A stretch of DNA of 64,000 nt from Undaria pinnatifida. Taxonomy: Eukaryota > Sar > Phaeophyceae > Laminariales > Alariaceae. A model generated the notes under the pieces. The model worked only from the letters and a program-made list of their open reading frames with translations. It had not been told where the DNA came from and did not search any database. Both the position numbers and the translations under genes were made by a program. The DNA lies in assembly GCA_012845835.1 (NCBI GenBank), contig JABAKD010000008.1:12467001-12531000 (forward strand). Reading direction: 5' to 3'. Shown one piece after another: positions 36,527 to 46,700 of this stretch (position 1 is its first letter; each line of letters starts with the position of its first letter).

Positions 36527-38246
36527 TGTTTATGGATGTTTGGTGACGTTTGGTTGGTTAGTTATTCGTTTGATTTTCAGATTATGATTTGTGTGTTTGT
36601 TGCCAGGTTGTTTAGTTGTTGTCGCCGTGGATCGTGTGTGCTACGTACGTTGATCGTGCGTGCTACGGGAGTTGTCGTGTTCTTTATCTTTTATTTTTAT
36701 TGTTCGTTTTTTTTTGTATGCTTCCCTACCGCTCTCCCGCCCCCGCTCCAACCCCCAACCTCCAACCTCCGCCTCCGCCTCCGCCGACAATTCTTGCACC
36801 CCGCTGCCACCCCGCCCCCGCCTCCGTCGACAATTCTTGCACCGTGTACGCACCATGTCCAGGTGCTTCTGCTGACCGGCCTGTCGGTTGGCGGGTCCCT
36901 CGTGATGAGGAAGTACCGAACTTCGCTGGCGGTAGGGTTCTTCCTCGGCGTTGTCGTGATCATGTCGCAGACAATGCTCGTGCTGTTCGCGGTTTTCATC
37001 GGACGCGCCTCGACGACGGACGACGAGGACGAGAAGCCCGCCGACCGCGCCTTCGCAGCGTTCTGCTTCTTCCTGTGGATCGTCTACTCCGCCTTCGCGG
37101 GTGAGAAGAGATGGAATGGAAACCCTTCTTGTTGTACAGGGGGGGGGGGTTGGGTGGGGGGAGAAATGGAATGGAGAACCTTGACACGTGCGATCGTGAT
37201 ATCGTAGTATCCTTTCACACGCAGCTTGCAGCGACGAATTTCGACGACAATCTAGATCTCCCAGCGGAGGTGTCTTTCTAATGAGAACTGGTCTTGAATA
37301 TAGCTGCTGGTTTACCCGGTTGGTTTGTTTGTACGGAGTATAATTTTTTTAATTACGTCAGCTGTGGCTTCGATCAGTCTAATGGTCAACACGCATCTTT
37401 GCAAGCTGCGTGATTCTCCGGCTGCGCGTTTCTGTAAACGATTTGCAATGGGTACCCCGATTTAAGGCCTTTGCAACGGGAAACCCGTTTTTTGGGGACA
37501 ACTTAGGTGGACGAAGTATAGGGGACAAATTGCTTGGACGTAGTATAGGGAAGGGTTTAGGGGTTCTACAGGGGCTAAGAGCGCCCCGTGACAAGTCGAA
37601 ACATGCGTTCTTAACGACAAAGCGCTCTCTTCTGCAGTGGGCAATATATAGCCTTTTGTGTGGCGGGACACGCGGAGTTGGCCGCTCTATACTCCCGAAT
37701 GGTCTTAACTCGGGTGCTCTTGAATCAGGATGCCCACGACTGCTGTATACTCCTCTTTGAAGATATAGGTCAATGACTTATGTCGCCGGCGGCGAAAGCG
37801 ATGTTGGAGTACCCCGCGCACCAAACGATATTATTAGGAGTTATACGTGCGCTCTCACATTTACGTCTGATGTTTGAAGTATCAATACTGCTCCATGCTG
37901 CTGCAGCTGCTATAGTCTAGACGTTTTTTTTTTTTCTGATACGATACAGGTAGTTATTACCCGTTACATAGCTCCATGATTGCCATTATCTAGCTCGTGG
38001 TCGCGGAAAGGCACTGGTGTGTACGTAGTGCTGTAGCTGTCGATCGAGCCTGACTCGGCAGCCCTCCCTCCATCCCTCCCTCCCTCCCCCCCCCCCTCCC
38101 CCTCCCCTTCTCCTTCCCCTTCCCCTTCCTCTTCCCTTGCAGGCATGTTGGCTGTGTTCCGTGAGGACATCATCATGGACGACACGACTAAGTACGAGGA
38201 TGACCCGGTGCCGGAGTCATCGGGCCAGCCGCCGATCGGCGTTTAG
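29350..38246 (+). CDS. Small four-helix membrane protein, 3 exons, unrecognised
   Basis: Exons 29350-29526, 36863-37100 and 38143-38246 join in phases 0 and 1 to give a 172-aa protein ending in a TAG at 38244. Donors are ACG|GTGAGT and GCGG|GTGAGA; acceptors are TCCAG|GTG and TTGCAG|GC. The protein has a short N-terminal segment with two cysteines (residues 8 and 11). Four hydrophobic helices follow at about 22-42, 50-72, 80-106 and 121-143. Between helices 3 and 4 is an acidic loop (TTDDEDEK, 110-117). The C-terminal tail (145-172) is acidic and proline-containing and lacks charge clusters. Helix 2 spans the exon 1-2 junction, which supports the join. The topology resembles MARVEL-type tetraspan vesicle or plasma-membrane proteins, but I see no diagnostic motif, so function is unassigned. 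Intron 1 is 7336 bp and intron 2 is 1042 bp. The ATG sits 14 bp downstream of a long C-rich tract. Confidence 0.72.
29431..30460 (+). repeat. Five tandem copies of exon-1 end plus 5' splice site
   Basis: The last 80-95 bp of exon 1 of the four-helix gene, together with its donor, recurs four more times in intron 1. Donor GT positions are 29527, 29888, 30122, 30284 and 30449, so spacings are 361, 234, 162 and 165 bp. Each copy keeps the equivalent of GFAAVW-T before the donor (GFAALPT, GFATVWT, WFAAVWT, GFAAVWA) and a donor of GTGAG or GTAAG type followed by a G run. Copies 3-5 lie in one continuous open frame (29999-30487). The first two units also share intron sequence (29588-29655 and 29917-29978). 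Copies 2-5 have no convincing acceptor, so they are decayed duplicates rather than obvious cassette exons. Confidence 0.8.
30547..30960 (+). repeat. (GGCTT)n/(GGGCT)n pentanucleotide array
   Basis: About 410 bp of GGCTT and TGGGC units in intron 1 of the four-helix gene, G-rich on the transcribed sense strand. The repeated TWLGLAWLG-type frames are period artefacts. Confidence 0.93.
32232..32650 (+). repeat. MITE-B tandem array, five ~86-bp units
   Basis: Five head-to-tail MITE-B units start near 32232, 32311, 32395, 32476 and 32562. Units 2 and 4 share CTTTTCAACTGGAACCCG. Units 3 and 5 share TTAACGCCTTTA and a longer GAAACCCG. The alternation suggests amplification as a dimer. Confidence 0.85.
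32787..33100 (+). repeat. ~150-bp tandem duplication
   Basis: Two units share CGCTTTCTTTAGTCGT, GTGTCGACT and GAGTTGGTTCATT; the 3' edge meets a reversed MITE-B at 33128. Confidence 0.78.
33299..33358 (+). repeat. 15-bp minisatellite, 4 units
   Basis: GTGGGCCCACTGCTT four times. Confidence 0.95.
33568..33866 (+). mobile_element. SINE-1 copy
   Basis: Same head, B box (GAGTTTGAATCCC) and body as the 26853 copy. It sits in a 490-bp duplicated segment with the next copy. Confidence 0.85.
33993..34312 (+). mobile_element. SINE-1 copy with (AT)n tail
   Basis: Same family. The A tail runs into about 24 bp of AT repeats (34289-34312). Confidence 0.85.
35560..36365. mobile_element. MITE-D with internally expanded tandem arrays
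   Basis: GATC-rich element with ends CACCTCGGACAGTTCACGA and GATCTGCCCGATGCGT. The interior is an array of roughly 60-70-bp units, each with CGATCTAGAT and CTGTCGTCATG (35580-36055). Four 45-bp units containing TGCAAGATCTGTGTAG follow (36058-36203). It lies in intron 1 of the four-helix gene. Shorter relatives: 2884-3050, 3620-3775, 14550-14770, 19490-19760, 27525-27800 and 48238-48478. Confidence 0.72.
37441..37752 (+). mobile_element. MITE-H copy with MITE-B insertion
   Basis: Single-arm relative of the 10.4-kb hairpin, with termini ATGGGTACCCCGATTTAA and GGATGCCCACGACTGCTG. A MITE-B copy (37464-37580, with an internal partial duplication) is inserted at its TTAA-like site. The uninterrupted sequence CCGATTTAAGGGCGCCCC at 10781-10798 is the matching empty site. 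It lies in intron 1-2 space of the four-helix gene, between exons 2 and 3. Confidence 0.75.
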
Positions 38247-38299
38247 ACGGGGCCGATTAACGGAGGAGACAACCTAGCCGCACGTAGCCCGCTCGCAAC

Positions 38300-38830
38300 C
38301 CACCCGCCTGCCTTCCATCCTTCCTCATGCTCTAGGCTGATGGTTTTCGAGGATTGCTTGCCTTTTTGCTTTTGGCTGGTTATTTTGGAGGACTGCTTTT
38401 GCCTGTGTGTGATGGAAGAGTGCTTGACCTGCCTTGCTGATTTTTGGCTGGTTGTTTTACGAGGATTAGCTCGCCTTTATGCCTTTGGCTAGTTATTATG
38501 TAGGACCGCTCCTCTATTTCGTGTTCCATCTTGAGGTAATCCTGCTGCTGCTGGTTATTGTCAAGGGTTGCTCTGAGATTCGTGCGCGTCGTCTGATAGT
38601 TCTGCTTTGTGGCTATTTATCGTGGAATAGCGGTGCGCTAATCGTTCTATGATGCCTCTGCTTGGGGTGGGTCCCTGCTGCTTTTGGCTTGAGTATTATC
38701 GAACATTGCCTTGCCGATCACCTGCGTCGTCATATAACAATTATGTTGGGGGGGGGGGGTTGCCTGCCATGCTGTTTTTGGCTGATTAATATCGAGAGAT
38801 TGCTCCGCTATACGTATAGTCTAGTAGTCT
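38300..38830 (+). repeat. Degenerate ~65-bp repeats downstream of the four-helix gene
   Basis: Repeated GCTTTTGGCTGGTTATT and GAGGATTGCT motifs with variable spacing. They probably include the 3' UTR. Confidence 0.6.
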
Positions 38831-39561
38831 AGGTCTTAATGATACCGGGTAGTTCATTCTTTTTTGGCAGAATTTTGGCGACTTCGACCCATGACATGCG
38901 CGTTGCTGGGCCGCTTGCGGTCCTGCTGTGGACGGGCGAATTAGCGAGGAGTGCGATCCGCCAAGTGTCGTGCTAGTTATATGCGGGGGGATTTGGTGCC
39001 GTCGGCCTAGGATACACGTGATTCTGGGGGGGGGGTGAGAGCGGAAAGGGCAAGGTAAGGGTAAAGGCAGGGGGCGAGGGAAGAGGGCGATAGCGGGGCG
39101 CGGGAAAAGCAAAAGACGAGATCGGAGCGCGATTAAGCGACAAGCTTGCCGATGATGGCGCTATTTGTTCCGTGATGAACTTCCTTGTTTTTTGTTTTCC
39201 TCCTGCTTGTGTTTGGAGATGGCTATGGAGATGGCTATTATATACCGCGGCGGTCGCTGCTGACTAACATCGGCAGTCGCGTGCCCCCCCCCCCCCCCCC
39301 CCCCCCACCCCGCGGGCTTTATAGGACAGTTATCGCGGTTTAACGCTCTCTGGGGACAGGGGAGGGTCATCCCTGTCCCGAGGCGAGGGGCGAAGGGGGT
39401 CAAAGGCCTGTGTAATCGACTCGTGGCGGAGTGAAGCGCGGGCCCTACGAGAAATCGTTCTATATATCCCCTACCCCCTCCCCCCCTTCTTCTCCTACGA
39501 ACTCCCCTTCGTGCGTTCGTGTGTGACCCGCGTGTGCGCGCGTGCGCGACCCGGAAGTAAT

Positions 39562-39726
39562 GCCTTCAAGGATACACTACACGCCCCCTTGGACGTCCAG
39601 CGTATTGTCTTTCTTGGGCTGCTGTCGGTGCGGGGGGGCGGCGCCTTGTTAGGATTGTGGTCCGCGAGTGGTGGTCTGGGAGCAGACGTCGCCTTCCCTT
39701 CTGTGACCAATCGCATCGAGTCGAGG
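39562..39726 (+). other. Possible isolated coding exon (weak)
   Basis: An open plus-strand segment reads NAFKDTLHAPLDVQRIVFLG and then a Gly/Leu-rich hydrophobic run ending VTNRIESR. It stops at a plausible donor, TCGAG|GTGATG, at about 39726. It stands out from the surrounding repeats by composition and lack of tandem structure. I found neither a convincing acceptor nor partner exons. It could be an exon of an unlisted gene between 38.2 and 43.7 kb, or chance. Confidence 0.18.
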
Positions 39727-40467
39727 TGATGCCGGGTGGGGGGGGGGGAGGGGGGTGGAATGATGGATGGAGGTTGTTGTGGAGAGAGGAGGCCATTTTT
39801 TTTTGTGGAAGTTTTTTTGACAGGTTATTTTCCCCTCCCGCCAACCTTTCCTTTCCTTTCCTCCCTCCGCGTAATTTGTCTGTGCCGCGCACGCGTGAGC
39901 GACCACGAGGGGTAGGGTTGAACTTTGCCTTCGCTTCCCCCTGCCAGCGTGTCTTTAGGCCGGTCCGATTCTAGCTTGTTTGGGATGATTGCTCCTTCGA
40001 GTCATGTTCATGTGATACTCAGAAGGCGTTTTTATGGTAAGGGGAGGAGGGATTGCTCTAGGCGATAAAGGCGGTCGGGGTGCGTAGATTAGGTAGGCGC
40101 AGGCCTCTGTAACTCAAGGACGATCGATTTTCCTTCTGTGAAAAGCGAAAGTGGCAGGAGGCATGTTCATGGACGGAAGGGAGGGGGGGGGGGCTGTAGC
40201 CCTAGCAAGCGGGAAGGCTGTCTGCTAGTCACGTGTACGCTGCTGTGTTTTTCTCGAGGAGCATTTACTACCGTTTGGGTTTCCATCCTTGGCGTGGCGC
40301 TCAAAGGTTTTCCCATGAGGGTTTTGTGTTAGGGGGGGGGGGGGGGGCAGGACGGGAGGGGACGAGGGTTCGCAGCAGTTTGTCGTCGGTGTTGGTGTAC
40401 CCTAGTGTGGTGTGTTGTATCGAGTTGATTGGGACCCCACGCTCCTACTTCTACGTATCTATATACA

Positions 40468-40626
40468 GGTGGAGGTCCCTCTATAGTGCCGATTGCCCGC
40501 TGTAGTGCCTGTAAAATCGCTTGGCTATAGGAACAACCAGCAGTGGCAGTATGCGGAGCAGTGCCGGTTGCCGCTATGCCAGTATTGCCGGCTGGCATAC
40601 ACCTTGCACTATAGAGGGACCACTGT
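40468..40626. mobile_element. MITE-G copy 2
   Basis: Ends GGTGGAGGTCCCTCTATAGT and ACTATAGAGGGACCACTG. The interior CCGGTTGCCGCTATGCC is shared with copy 1. Confidence 0.8.
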
Positions 40627-42141
40627 ACTATAACTGTATGCACCGACGGTTTGTACCTGCAGCGGTGGCGGGCGGTGGATGGCAGGCAGCAGAGAGTCGT
40701 GATACGATCGTGGCCCGTTCAGGCCAGTACCCGAAAGGATTCATCCGGCAACCGACGATTCAAACAAGAAAAAAAAAACAGAACAAAACAAATCTGGGCA
40801 GCTGCTGTATTACAGTAGTAGCAAGCAGAGGTACGTATGCTTGCCCCTGTAGAGCCTCAAAACCCTTCCCGACACAATAATTCCAAGCAAATTTTCCCGA
40901 AAACGGGTTGACAAATTGTACTGTTGTAGAGAGGGGTCAACCCCTTAGAACTCAACGTTTGTGGAGACAATCTACTCGGAATTAGCGTAGGTTTAAAATG
41001 CCAGAGAAAGATACTTCGTATACCCCCGCAGTTTCTAATTGGTCGCTTTTTTAGGCTGGAATTTTTTGGTTGGTATGGAAATCCTTGGTCAACAGACTCG
41101 ATGCTCCTCACGGGGTGTGAAACATCGGACGGTGGACACATGCTGCCGTAAAGATGCACCCTCTTTTTGGTTTCCGGGTCTCGTTACCTGAGCTCTATTT
41201 TGCCTTCTTAGGCAACAACCAACTTTGTGTAAACTGAATGTGCAACCCGATGACTACACGCATGACAGGGCTACGAAGGCATGAAGGAGTCGTTCTACGG
41301 TAGCCCCCCCAACTTTTCTTTGACGAAATCGCCGGTTTTGAAACCAGCTCCCGGCCGTATCTCCTGAAATACGGTGCCCCCTCGACACTCCGACATTGTC
41401 GTCGATCGATAGGCCTTTGCACACAAGAAAATCTATGGACACTTTTGTTTTCGATTGTATCCTTCCTTGTGTCGAGCAGCCATGAAACGTTCGTAAAAGA
41501 AAATCGCTGGTTTTGGGGGGGCTATCGTAGTAAGAATCAGTCAAAACCGTTCCATAATATATTATAAAAAAAGAACGAAATATTGACGATTTGGGGTTAT
41601 TATAATGTAAGGAGCCCCGTCAAATTCACAGGGAGGGGAAAAAAGATCCTGAAAGTGCTCGTAAATACGACCTACAGCAAGCAGTATTTCGTCGCATCGC
41701 ACGGGCCAAGGCTGAAGCAGCAGTCTCTTTTCAACTACCGAGTTTGGACCACTCGCATGAGAGTGACTGCACAGGTCCTTACATACCGTAAAAAAGTCTG
41801 CATACAGTAGTAGGCGTTCTTTAATGTTTGGCGCAGCGTGCGTAGCTGACTAATGATAATAAACCAGATGGCGGTGCAACAAAAACAGTAAGACACAAAA
41901 TATGAAGAGACCGCAAAAGAAAGGAACGGGGAGGTCACAACGCGCAAAAGTGAGCCCGACCCCCACTGAAACAAAAAAAAGAGGACCCGAAGTTACTCGG
42001 AGTGAGTCATCCCATCCATGGCGGTTGCATGCACTTGATGGGCCAAACGTTTCCGGCCGGCAGAGCTCAAGCGAGGAACTAGTTATACCGGTTATAATAT
42101 AGTCTGATATTTTTACGACGAGTGTACGTGTCTTAGGACTA

Positions 42142-42235
42142 TTAACGCCTTTACAACCGGGAACCCGTTTTTGGGGACAAAATTACTTGGGATTTTTATG
42201 GGGAGGGGTTTGGGGGCTCTAAATCAAGGGGTTAA
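42142..42235 (+). mobile_element. MITE-B copy
   Basis: Complete element from TTAACGCCTTTACAACCGGG to AAATCAAGGGGTTAA, with TTAA at both edges. An extra ATCA is present near the right end. Confidence 0.85.
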
Positions 42236-42583
42236 TAGCACCGCGTAGAAGTGTTTGGTGGGATTGCGCGCAAAAATTAAATGCCTTCGAAGTCGTCATG
42301 CTTTGGGGTGAGATATTGAGCTACACTGCTGCATACCTCATTCATGCTATTAATAGGAGCTTTCGAAGTCATGTTTTTGGGTGAGACATTATTGAGCTAC
42401 CTCATGCTAGGAGCGCTCAGAAACTCCCGCCGCACCCTAAGATACCGCCGTGGGATGCCTCGCCCCCCTGAGTCCACGTACGTGTTATAATAGGTTGGGG
42501 CTGGGTTCTGGATAGGGGGGCAGTGCTTGGTTCTGGCCGCTCTGCTGAAGGGCGCTCTTCCACGTATGCACAAAGAAACTTAC

Positions 42584-43196
42584 ACACATTCTACGATAGA
42601 GGTGCACTGGTCCAGTTATGTTTCCCCCTGCAACAAGGAAGGTTCTGTTTTTGGCTTGAGAAGAGATCCGGACCTCACTCGCACAAAACTGATTTTCAAG
42701 TAAACCGAAAGTGCAAACCGGTACAGCAGTATAAAAGTCAATGGCCTAGGTATACGAAAATATCAGATTCAACAAGAATGGCATTCTGACGATTTTGGGT
42801 TAACGCTTGCCTTTACAACTGAAAACCCGTTTTGGGAACAAGATACTTGGAATTAATACTGGGAGGGGTTTTCGGGGCGCTGAAGAGGTTATAACCCTTC
42901 AAGCTACTTGGAATTAATACTGGGAGGGTTTTTCGGGGTGCTAAATAGGTTAGGTTTTCGGGGCGCTGAAGAGGTTATAATATAACCCCTTAAGTTACTT
43001 GGAATTAGTACTGGGAGGGGTTTTCGGGGCGCCAAAGAGGTTGCAACCCCTTGAGAGCCCCGAAACCCCTCCCTATATTAACTCCAAGTAATTTTACCCC
43101 CCAAAAGGTTTCCAGTTGCAAAGGCGCTAAAATAGCCCCGTCATTCAGAATCGAAGACTCCAAAAACGTGCTACCTCTGATGTGATAGCACGCGTC
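42584..43196 (-). mobile_element. MITE-A with an amplified MITE-B cluster
   Basis: Ends TTCTACGATAGAGGTGCAC and GTGATAGCACGCGTC. The interior break after GACGATTTTGGG holds a run of MITE-B pieces (42796-43131): two or three partial forward copies and one reversed copy, followed by TAGCCCCGTCATTCAG. Confidence 0.7.
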
Positions 43197-43751
43197 TACT
43201 GGCCCCCCAAACCTCGGTAGCGCTTGTCGCATGGGCACAGCGATCCATTTTACAGGGGAGGTAATGACGTCCACCAAGCGTGATCACTCCGCAACGTTTG
43301 CTTATTTGCCTTCGAGCAACGGCGGCTTACCTCCAAAAACATAGCAGGCCGACAACATCAAAAAGCGGGAGCATGTGTGCCTATGGTTAAGCGAGTACCA
43401 GGCACCCGTTATGCTACAGTAGCAAATTCTTTGGACATAATCGGGTACTTTAAGAGCATACAAATATCAACATTGGGCTTTTTTCGATAATAACGGGCAT
43501 AATTCGGCAAACATGGTATGCAAGATACGCAGCTTATTGTCTGTTCTGCTCCTTATCCAGCAAAAAGCACAAAAATCAAAGAAAAAGGGCAGAACGGATA
43601 GAAAACCCTACCTATGGTATGATAGATGGATGGCACGGACGTTGAAAAGAGTCTTCCCAAACCTTACGCAACAGCTTTTTTCTGCCACCGCCCGCCCGCC
43701 TAGCCTATCAAGTCGCTTTGCGCCGAAAAACCCCAGCAGCGCAACTAGGTA

Positions 43752-46700
43752 TTACCCATCCGCCCTCCCCAACCGCCGAACCTTGCCCGAGCTCGCTGCC
43801 GTGGCCGCTTCAAACCCTGCTTTCGACGACAGCCTGACTAACGACCACGACGATGACGAAGGGGTAACCTTAGCCTTCCGCCCTCCGTTTTCTACTGTCG
43901 TCCGCAACCTCGCTCCACGTTTCGCTGGGCGCGCTAATGATCGGGACACCGCCACCGCCCCCGCCGCCGCCGCCTTCGCCGCGGGAGTCTCCACCCGGTA
44001 TGCCCTCCCCCTTCCCGTCGGCCCGTTGGTTATAAGAGCCGCCGCCCTAGCTGTTTTAGCCGCCGGTCTCGCGGACGAAGCTACCTTGATCCGGCGCCGG
44101 ACATGACCAGCCCCGCCGTTACCGCCACCATTGCCACCTCCACCGCCACCGCTCCTCCCGGTCCACGTTTTTCTCTCCGCCGTGGTTCCAGCGACAGACC
44201 CGTTGCCCCTCGTCCTTTCTTCCCTCCCGAGGCTATCACCGCCGCCACGGCTACTGCCGACACGGCTAATGCCGACACGGCTGACACTGCCGTCGCGGTT
44301 ATTGCCGCCACGGCTAACGTCGTCGCGGCTGGCGTTGTCGCGGCTAATGTCGACACGGCTAATTTCGTTGCGGTTAACGCCGTCGAAACCAATAATGCCG
44401 CCGCGGCTGTTGGCGCGGTCGGCCCGTCCCGTCGGCGGTCGGTCCTGCTGCTGCCGCCTCCGCCGACACTCCAACAATGACGCTCGAGACGCCATCCCCG
44501 ACCCTAGCCCTGGCTTTGACCCCCCGCTACCGCGACCCGACCGCAACCCCGATCCCACCCTGCCGCAACCTAGCTCTAACCCTGACTCCGCTCTACCGCG
44601 ACCACACCCTAGCCCCGACTCCACGCCATCGCGATCTAACCCCGACCCCGACCCCGCCCTACCGCGAACCAGACCATCCGAAGAGAGTGGTCGAGGTCGA
44701 GCCCGTCCAGTACCTTTCAACCACGTCTCCCGATTGCTGCCGGCGACGCCTTCATCTAGAGAAGCCTCCCGCCCCCGCCGCCGCCGAAGAAGCAGAAGCT
44801 TCTGGCGGCGGCTTAAACTTGCGTTCAGGTTCGGTCCTCTCTCGACTGCCGTCGCTTCTCCCCGCCCCCGTCGTTCTCCGGCAGGGTTTACAACTTTTTT
44901 TTCGGTTTGGCGTACCGGGAAGGGGAGGGGGGCGGTGAGGTGAGATTTTCGTCGTCCGGCGGCCGATGTCCGCGGTGGGGGAGGAGTTGGAGGGGGTGGA
45001 GGCGGTGGTGGTGGTCGAGCGAGCATGGGGGGTGTCGGCGGATATGATGAGTCTGCCGCGATGCTGGCGAAAGCCATATCAGCCTCCATCGCCTGCAGCT
45101 CCTCGATAAGCTCCTTTGGATGTTCGATGTTAAGATCACGAAATAAGACGAGGGCAGAGGGTATTTGCGCACGGTAAGCAGCAAGATGCAACGCATGCCG
45201 TGTATAAGCAAGCAAGAACACGTGGATAGGGGGGGGGGGGGGGGGGGGAGGTTACACACGCACAGCAAGCAGGAGACGCCAAAACACACGCAATGCATAC
45301 TCGAGAACGAAAATGTGGAGAGGGGAGAAGAAGGAAAGGTTGCGTTCGCACAACAAACAGAAACCACATCTAACGATGTGTACAGGGAGGGGGGCTACAT
45401 GCAAGGGGGGGCTACATGCGCACAAAGCATGCAGCAGACGCAACACACGCCGTGCATACTTAGGCAAGCAATCCTTTAGAACCGCATCGGAAAATACACG
45501 TGCGTGGGTGGGTCAGGGTCTCACATGTAGCCCGGTTCGTGTATTCTCGGACACAAACGCGTGTATTCATGACCTACCGTCAGTAGCAAAGATGCCTGGA
45601 GACGACAGTTTCGGTATTGAAAGTCAGTTGCACCTGTAGGAGCTCCCACAATAAAAAAGCAGTACATTAACTAGTAGAGCTGTGAGTCGGCACGACTTAA
45701 GGCCGCCAACTAGATATCGGTAGGTAGGACTACAGTGATAGTCGTCTCCCGCAGGTGCCAACTATCCAGCTTATTGGGTTTCTATACTTGTGGGAAGGAT
45801 TGCCTGATACGGGATGCATTTTTCCCTGTTGAGTGGGGCCTCCCTTTTACTGCCTTAAGCAACATCCCGCACTGACCTCAAGTGGCTTGTCTCCCAAAAC
45901 GTCTAGGTTTATTGGGTTTCCATACGTATGGGAAGGATTGCCTAATACGGGACGCATTTTCCCTTTTGACTGGGGCCCCCTCGGCCTTTTGGGACCTCCC
46001 GTTTACTTCCCCAAAAAACATTCCCACACTGATTCCTAGTGGTCTGTCTCCCAAAACGTTGGTCCGACTTACTGGGTTTCCACACTTGCGGAAGGATCGC
46101 CTAATGTGGGAGGCATTTTTACCTTTTGAGTGGGGCCCCCCTCGGCCTTTTGGGACCTCCCTTTTCAATACCGCAAATTATATCTCAAACAAAATTCCAA
46201 GTGGTTTGTCCCCGAAAACGTGGGTGCGGCCTTCAAGAGATTCAGTAGACAGTCGTCCATCACAGGCCCAAACTACCGTCTCTTGACAAATGTTAGGATA
46301 GAGGTACTAAGGTATACCGCTTTTAGTATAGAGGTACTAAGGTATACCGCTTTTAGGATAGTGGTACTAAGGTATACCGCTATAGCGGTACTAAGGTATA
46401 CCGCTTTTAGGATAGAGGTACTAAGGTATACCTCTTTTAGGATAGAGGTACTAAGGTATACCGCTTTTAGTATAGAGGTACTAAGGTATACCGCTTTAAG
46501 GATAGAGGTACTAAGGTATACCGCTTTTAGTACAGAGGTACTAAGGTATTCCGCTTTTAGGATAGAGGTACTAAGGTATACCGCTTTTAGGATATTTTTG
46601 TATTCTGAACAACGGGGCTCCTTAGCGCCTTTACAACTGAAAACCCTTTTTCGGGGACAAAACTACTTGAAGTTAGTATAGGGGGGATTTGGGGGCTGGA

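Larger units (their letters stand above)
38831..43751. other. Gene-poor interval
   Basis: Homopolymer C and G tracts (39284-39306, 40331-40347), MITE-G and MITE-B copies and a MITE-A with nested elements. Apart from the weak exon candidate at 39562, no coding signal was seen. Confidence 0.5.

Noticed and set aside
43513-44943. Plus-strand open frames (197 and 270 codons) opposite the coiled-coil gene's last exon
   Set aside because: GC-rich low complexity keeps all frames open; the minus strand has the phase-matched exons and helices.
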